DNA of 64,000 nt, from positions 2,108,001 through 2,172,000 of the forward strand of contig OY754336.1 in the NCBI GenBank assembly GCA_963573305.1, read 5' to 3'. Made by a program: the position numbers and the translations under genes. Below are positions 57,601 through 64,000 of this stretch, one piece after another. Each line of letters starts with the position of its first letter. Positions within the stretch are counted from its first letter, which is position 1. This DNA is from Pyrrhosoma nymphula. Lineage: Eukaryota; Arthropoda; Insecta; Odonata; Coenagrionidae. The notes beneath the pieces are model-generated. The model was not told the DNA's origin, made no database searches, and was given only the letters and a program-made list of their open reading frames with translations.

Positions 57601-58513
57601 ATGTCCGATCAGGGGACAACTGTGGTGGCCGTGGCTTCCAATCACCTGCCTCCGATAGATAAACTTGAGGGGGAGAAAAACTGGGAAAATTGGAAGTATC
57701 TAATGGAATTATACCTGGGTTTGGACGATTTGTTTGAGTGTGTGTCGCAGGAACCACCTGAATCTGTCCGAAGCAATCCTTCGTCTCCTGAAATGAAGAA
57801 AGACAAAAGAGCCCGCTCAAAAATCTCACTCATGGTGCAACCTCACCTCGTAATTCATGTGAGATCGGCCAAAACTGCCTACGAAGCCTGGAAAAACCTA
57901 TGTGGCGTGTTCGAGGATAAAGGGGCATTCAGGCGCATTTGTCTGTTTGATGAACTGCTGGACACTAAACACGAAAATTTTAGCTCACTCTTAGATTACG
58001 CTATGGCCATGAAGAATATCATTCATAAATTTGCCGAAACCGGGAAACCTGTTGATGACAAGTTTGCAGCATTCGTTATGTTAAAAAATTTGAGGCCTGA
58101 ATATAAATGGCTTCGTCAGCTGATTGAGAAGAGCGTTCGGAAAGAAGAAGACTTGACGCCAGAAACAGTGTGCAATGAGCTCTTGCGAGAAGGACAGAAG
58201 GAAGCGGCGGAGACAGGGGGTGCAACCAATCAGGCGCTCCTAGCCGGCACCAGCAGGAACCAGCACCGCGGTTCTACATCCAGAGGAAAGTCCAGTGGAA
58301 GAGGTGCAGTAGCATGCGGAAGTGCAATGGCAACTTCACCAGGAGCAGCCCAGCAGACGACAAAACGGCACCATAACAAGTATCATCGTGGCAGCCAGCA
58401 CGGTGTGACCTGTTATCGTTGTAAGAAACCGGGCCACATAGCTGCCAAGTGCTGGTTTAAAGGGGAAGGTAAGAGAGGATACAGTAATGATGGTGGTGGA
58501 GAAGGCAGCTCAG
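57601..58513 (+). CDS. Copia Gag with CCHC zinc knuckle
   Basis: I take ATG 57601 (MSDQGTTVV) as start; an upstream in-frame ATG at 57577 adds eight residues. Copia gag blocks follow: LPPIDKLEGEKNWENWKYLM, AKTAYEAWKNLCGVFED, LLDTKHENFSSLLDYAMAMK, LKNLRPEYKWLRQLIEKSV, ELLREGQKE. A Gly/Ser/Arg-rich linker leads to CYRCKKPGHIAAKC (CX2CX4HX4C), which binds RNA in packaging. The frame is cut at 58513 by a TIR element; the bases after it continue in the same frame once one 3-bp duplication is discounted, so gag and pol were one open frame before insertion. Confidence 0.9.
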
Positions 58514-60496
58514 GGGTGTCATTCTGTAACTCCAAACCGATCGGTACGGTAGGCTTTTCGTCGGGTGTGACGTCACACCGACGAGAGAGAGCAGCCGTGC
58601 GATTCTGTACGCACCCGATCGGTGCGCCAGCGAGCTCCAGTCGGTGCGAATCGGTGTATCGCACCGACACCTAAAAGCTGTCGGTGCGGCGGAGAATCAG
58701 TCGGTTTGCTTGAGAAACACCGAAGCAAAACTATAATTAATTTGGATTTTTAGCCCGAAATGGGATATTTGATACTTGTAATAATGATTAAACATATATT
58801 CATGGATGTAATAGCGACGTTATTTGTTATTAAGAGAGCAAATGCAAAAGTCGATGATTTAAGGTCATAAAGTAGATGGTCGAAAAGAGAAACTTCTACA
58901 CAACTAGAATTCCGTAGTATTGCATTGTATTCTCTTGGCCGTTAAAAATGTTTTACTATTTGACAATAACAATTGTACGTAAATAGCACCATATTTAGGC
59001 TATTCAGCATACTGCCACCGGAATATTTTTCATAATAATTGCCAAAAATTGTCCGCGGTGAATGCCTATTATTGCGGTTTGGCTATTCTTAAATGGATGA
59101 TTCCCGTTGAAAGTTTTCATATTATAATCTTACATCGTGTATGGGGTCACTTCCTTAGCTAGATTACATACTAAGGTAGCTTCTGATTTCAAGAAATAGG
59201 CGATTTCGCACATTTTCGATACCTATGTTATCCCCCGATTTTGGGCCAGGGTAACGAAAGTTCGTATTAATACTGATGATTGTTTGCTTCCGGCTTCTAT
59301 TTTCGTAGTTGAGGAGATATATTTTATGAATCTTTTGCATTGAACTGTAAATCATCACTCTATCATAATAAATTTCGGATAATTCATCAAATAATGTTGA
59401 AACAATGTGTTGGACAACACCATGGCACAGTCTAAACAAAGTCAGTAGTTTAGACTGTGACCATGGTGTGGTGACAACACTACTTGCAAATAGGTACCTA
59501 CACGTACAATAACCAAGAGTGCTAATAGCAAATTAACTTACTTCTATACTCAACTTAAATTTCTTTCACCATATGTATTTATTTATCACTCATTAAATTC
59601 ATTTTACATTCAACTTTGCTCTACGAAATTACATAATAAAATGTTTCATGGCACGAGCGCGCAGCAATTTCACTGTCCTAAAACCACGAATATAGAATAA
59701 TATACCCACAAGAATATTTCAATACCATACCTACAATATATAATACATTCACGGATTTTCTATTTTCGATAACTCCACTGTTTAATTTATTTCAACGAAC
59801 AATTCTATCAATCTTTGGACGATTAAATACTATATCGGTACTACACGTAATGCCTTTTCTGCAACTAGAAATTCCAAATGCAAAACGCTGTTAAATGTCG
59901 GATCTCAATCACACGAGTTAATAAATATAATCAATCAATATACAGGTTAAACTGAAATTTTGAAAGTTATTTCTGGATTCAAACGATCACAGCTGATTCA
60001 TTCTCACTTCGCACACTTCATTTAATCTCGTAGCACTCAACGTCTTTTACTGATACTTCATATTCTCACGGACGCTACTAGATATGTGCTTTAAGTATAA
60101 TGCACTTATTTTAATTGTCAAATACACATTGCTCAAAATTCATATAAATTAATATAAGATCATTCTCTTTCCGACATCGTTGATTTCTGTTGTTGTTTTC
60201 AACCCCGAGAGCACTAGGCGGCTTCCGCTAGTCATTTGTTTCTTCTATCGTCTTCCATTGGTGGGAATACAGCATGTGACCGTCAGCTTCGGAAACACTC
60301 GGAAAATTGTGAGGAGGGGGGAACATTTTGTGGGAGGAGTTACCTAACCGACTGGAATGGCACCGACTTGCATACAGAATCGCTGAAATAGGCTCCGTCG
60401 GTGGCTGAGTCCAAGTCGGTACGGAATCTCAACCGGTCGGTTGGTTAGGAAGCCCAACCGATCGGTACGGAACCGACGAATTACAGAATGACACCC
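58514..60496. mobile_element. TIR element with CAG duplication, CGGT-rich ends
   Basis: Both ends read GGGTGTCATTCTGTAA inward, with CAG at each flank (58511-58513, 60497-60499), a 3-bp duplication of Harbinger size. The outer 170 bp at both ends are packed with ACCGATCGGT, GTCGGTGCG, TCGGTNCGG and similar motifs, while the middle is AT-rich with no recognisable transposase. It inserted cleanly in the copia ORF and is therefore younger than that copia. Non-autonomous, 1,983 bp. Confidence 0.8.
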
Positions 60497-60499
60497 CAG

Positions 60500-61548
60500 G
60501 CACAACACCCTGGAGCCTTATAGCCGCTATGAGTGCTGTGAGTAACAACAATTGCTGGTACATTGATTCTGGTGCTTCATCACATATGTGTGGCAATAAA
60601 AATTGGTTTAATTGGTATAGTGAAATAGATAGTAAAGTTGTGAGTTGCGCTGGCAATGAAACACTGAAAACAGCTGGTATTGGTAGTGTTTCTGTTAATG
60701 GTATCAACGGCTTAGGTGCCATAAAGAATGTTGTTCATGTCCCCAAACTTTCTACTAACTTACTGTCTGTTAGTGCAATGGTTAAGAATGGCTTGATTCC
60801 TGTTTTCTCCCAAGATGGTTGTAGTGTATATAATAAGCATGATGTTTATATAAAGGGTGTCCCCCTGCTTAAAGTTCCTGAATCTGGTGGCACTTATAAA
60901 ATAGAGTTAGATGTAAGGCCGGTAGCCATGTTAGTAGAGAATACAAATAATTGTGATTTCAACCTGTGGCATCGAAGGCTAGCTCATTTAAGTAGGAGTA
61001 ACATGATCCGCATGTCAAGGGGTCTAGTAAATGGTCTTGTCCTGAATCCAGAGTGCATAGACATTGAGTGTGATAGCTGCATAAGAGCCAAACAAATAAG
61101 GGCACCATTTCCGAGGGGAAGTGCTCAAAGAGTAAAAGACACTTTAGGCCTCATTCACTCAGATGTTTGTGGCCCACTAGACCAAACATCATTTGGAGGA
61201 CATAGATATTTTGCTACCTTCATAGACGATAAGACACGGTTCACATTTGTAGCCTTGCTTAAAACTAAAGGTGAGGTATTTGATAAATTTAAGTTGTACA
61301 AAAAGCTGGTGGAGAAGCAAACAGGAAAAGCTATTAAATGTTTAAGGTCAGATAATGGAGGGGAATACTTTTCCAAAGTGTTTTCTGAGTTTCTTAAAAA
61401 TGAGGGCATCCAACGGCAGTCAACCGTCCCTGGAACACCAGAGCAAAATGGAGTAGCGGAGAGGGCTAATCGAACAATTTTAGAAAAAAGTAGGGCTATG
61501 CTAAAACAAGCTGGTCTTGATAATAGGTACTGGGGGGAAGCAGTCAAT
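60500..61548 (+). CDS. Copia protease-integrase part of Pol, truncated
   Basis: After the inserted element the frame runs on: CWYIDSGASSHMCGN, the aspartic protease site (D-S-G-A-S-SH), then LLSVSAMVKNGL, LWHRRLAHLS and CDSCIRAKQI (HHCC zinc domain), and the integrase core with Asp in IHSDVCGPL, Asp in LRSDNGGEYF and Glu in EQNGVAERANR: a complete DDE set. It ends at GEAVNT, where copia identity stops and a GCGCTGC-rich sequence begins; RT and RNase H do not appear in the remaining 2.4 kb. The coding sequence has no internal stops, so this copia is young or recently active. Confidence 0.9.
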
Positions 61549-61770
61549 ACCCAGTAAACACAAAATGCTGCAGATGCGCATCTGATGCGCTGCGCGGTAG
61601 CGCTGCAGCTATCACGAAGGCGCTTCTGCAGCGCGCCTAGCACTCCTAAACTTCCCTTTTTTGAATGTCGAATGCGCTGCTAACGGGTGTCAGGAGCGCT
61701 GCACAAGCGCGTCAGGAGCGCTGCATAAGCGCTTCACAAGCGTGTCATGATCGCTTCAACCTGCAAAAAA
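61549..61770. repeat. GCGCTGC/AAGCGC motif cluster, probable transposon end
   Basis: Copia sequence ends at 61548 and CCAGTAAACACAAAATGCTG begins. Within 200 bp the motifs GCGCTGC, AAGCGC, GGAGCGCTGCA and their complements recur about ten times, with GC content well above the surroundings. This resembles the subterminal repeats of the other TIR elements here. The matching right end is uncertain: CCAGTAAACAAAAG (reverse complement at about 63690-63703) is a candidate. Confidence 0.5.
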
Positions 61771-64000
61771 TAGTTTACTCAAGGACCGAAAGTAAATGGT
61801 ATCTCCGGACTGCATAGACTCAACTTCATTTTCGCATTTACCTACGGTCAACCTCACATCTATCTACGTTAAGCCTATCACGCAACTACCTACGCCATAT
61901 CCAATCTGTTTCTTGAAAGTTGTATATATACGGCCATTCCCGTGCGTAAATGTGTTTGCGAGGACTAACTTTTAAATATCAATGCCGTGATAGTTTATGG
62001 AAACGTACCATCCAATCACGATATCAGTTTTCAGGCATTAATTAACTGAAACCTATGTTGCCACATTAAATGAAAATAAAGCCAATATTAATAATAATAA
62101 ACAAGATGTTTTCCAAATGCACACGTTTGTTTACATTTCAATGAAGACGTAACTTACTCGCGCAAATGTTACGAACGTGAATATGCATGCATACGGGTCA
62201 ATCCATATATAGTGGTCCAGAGGTGGTTGCTTGATGACTTTTAATAATTTTTTATATTTTTACCATACAAATTACCATTTATTGTGAATACAAATATGTC
62301 ATTATTTTATTTTTTTCCTGATAGTGGCCATTTTTATGCTAACGAAACACCGATTTTAGGCGATTTCAGTGTTCTGCAGTTTAAGCAAATGTCTCCAATT
62401 CTGTGTATCCTAGAACAATCAAACAAAAACCAATCGATTCAAAAAATAATGAACTTAAATAAAGGTCGGGTGATGTATCGACCTAAAATTAAGTCTAGGG
62501 TCCAAATATTGCTTCAAAGTTTTCATCACTTAACTAAAAAATCAATTTTTACAATTGTTTACATAGGAAGGCAAGATACTTAATGTTTGTAATTTTTTAT
62601 TTGAAAGGTATAAAGCCATGCTTTAAGTTTGCAGAATTTTAAGCTGTGGACTTCAGTGGTTTTTTTATTAATTTTTTTTTAATTTCTTGATTTTTCAAAT
62701 TTTCCAAAGTTTAATGCCCATTATCTTTGTTGGGCATATAAATTAAAATTTGAAATTTGGCCCATTTACAGTCCTTTAGATGAGGAATAACCAGTAAAAA
62801 TTTTGTTTAGTGGACTCAACTATTTATAAAGATATTAAACATTCAAAGCAAGTTTTTATTACACCAGCTCAATACACAATCTTTAAAGATAATTGGAAAA
62901 TATCTAAAAGCCACTGGTCGGAACAGACACAGTATCCTCGTTATTCGCAATTGTACTTTAGTATGCCTTTTGATGAACAGTGTTGTGAAAGCTTTGGTGC
63001 CGTAACGGAATAGTTATAAGCTATTATACTATGTATGCAGACCTATATACACCTTTTTAATATGTATGCAGAGAACAGTGCCGCGAGTTTGGGCAGTTGA
63101 GCCGTAGTGAGTCTGCGAGAGGGGAATACAGTCTCCACGCCCTCCTACAGCATTGCCTATTATTATGCGACACCCTCTGCTCTCGTGCTCGACATGTCCG
63201 TTGCCCGCCTCTAGCGAGTGTATTGTTTCAGTTGTAGTGAGTGACAAGTTCAAGAGTTCTTCACATGTTTAGGACCCTGCGTCCTTTTTCCTTTATTCTG
63301 TGATATACCTGACGTGCAGATCAACCTTTCCGCCAGAGATGGTAATTTCAGTCGGTTAATTACAAAGACATAACTTATTTGCGCTTTCTCGCGCTCGCCA
63401 TTAGGGTCGGAAGGCCGGCTTTAAGCTCGAGCCCACATTAGCCTCCATTGCTATTTATCTGCTTTTGATCAAGGAATTGAACACCCACCTATTGGACTTT
63501 CATCTTCACTGTGTTATCATAGAAATGCTGTCAGAGGTCCACCCACCGTAGTTTTGTCCCCTCTCCTTTTGATAGCAGTAAAATTGAGGACTCTCTAAGC
63601 AAAATAATTTTCAAGTATTACGCTACAGGGTGAGAAAAATATGCTTATAATGTTTTTTGCAACTCGTCGCAGAAGGAATAGTTAAGGTTTACTTTTGTTT
63701 ACTGGCGTCTTCTTCTAGTAGGCCTGATACAAAGCGGAAAACTAATAGTGCCTCTGAGGACCTTCGAAGCTTTTTCTCTCGCGTCCAAAAACAAAAGACG
63801 CCAGAAGCAGCAGGAGGAAATGCATAATTTGTTAATATCATGCCTTCATGCTGCACAACTGACAATAAGACTCAAGCTGAGTCAATGGTCCTTTTACAAT
63901 CCCATCCACGTAGCCACGAAAAATCGACTGAAGCTTCAATTTATTCACTTCCCTTGGCTAAAAAAATTTCAACTGTGACATAGGTCTCTTCATTGTACCA
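61771..64000. other. Right edge, mostly unrecognised
   Basis: AT-rich sequence, probably largely inside the element that begins at 61549. Frames at 62284-62583 and 62810-63013 have no recognised domain. A GC-richer block at 63080-63250 and an open frame at 63748-63978 are of unknown nature. No continuation of the copia pol was seen. Confidence 0.35.

Noticed and set aside
61155..61643. 162-codon minus-strand ORF
   Set aside because: It is the antisense shadow of the copia integrase.
1..64000. CRISPR arrays, rRNA genes or bacterial operons
   Set aside because: None seen; the tandem repeats lack spacer-repeat regularity and gene structure is eukaryotic.

Overview
The window is eukaryotic, most likely from an arthropod, with AT-rich, repeat-laden DNA. 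Evidence: one spliced host gene with GT-AG introns and a conserved eIF3j product; the first exon of a probable beta-hexosaminidase behind a TATA/Inr/CRE promoter; and transposon types typical of arthropods (copia with the initiator-Met internal-fragment primer site, Penelope-like GIY-YIG retroelements, hAT, mariner, pogo/Tigger and Harbinger-like elements, tRNA-derived SINEs). The species cannot be fixed from the sequence alone.

Layout. 1-8 kb: a 5'-truncated LINE and a SINE, each inserted in a duplicated repeat, a 300-bp palindrome, then exon 1 of the beta-hexosaminidase-like gene on the minus strand with its promoter. 8-15 kb: LINE remnants, hairpins and a degenerate tandem duplication. 15.4-19.2 kb: a DNA transposon with about 700-bp terminal inverted repeats around a decayed transposase-like gene (Sola-like is my best guess). 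19.7-29.7 kb: a nested block. A mariner/Tc1-family pseudogene is flanked by inverted arrays of about 136-bp repeats and split by a 7.6-kb hAT element. The hAT holds two Penelope-like elements; one of these is itself split by a Harbinger-type element and by a second hAT, which carries a SINE.

31.6-52.1 kb: the eIF3j gene, seven coding exons and 257 codons. Its fourth intron is about 18.4 kb and is packed with transposons: a pogo/Tigger-type TIR element, a TA-duplicating TIR element with a Penelope remnant inside, a Tigger transposase fragment, a CAGGGTG-ended element, and a complete but decayed copia (45296-51067) with both LTRs and a 5-bp target duplication. 53-56 kb: a LINE 3' fragment and a second CAGGGTG-ended element with a related, better preserved protein. 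57.1-61.5 kb: a young copia on the plus strand, with gag, protease and integrase open but cut by a 1,983-bp TIR element and ending abruptly at about 61549.

One theme crosses the window. A short motif with the order CTGANGA, one base, a short stem, GAAAC/T, often then GTYGG, occurs at eight or more places. Several are head-to-head inverted pairs and one lies just downstream of a Penelope endonuclease ORF. It resembles the hammerhead-ribozyme core reported for Penelope-like elements, although most copies here are not canonical. Nothing in the window looks like a wholly new functional system; the strongest leads are these motif pairs, the long-TIR element, the mariner flanked by inverted tandem arrays, and the array of subterminal CGGT motifs in the copia-splitting element.
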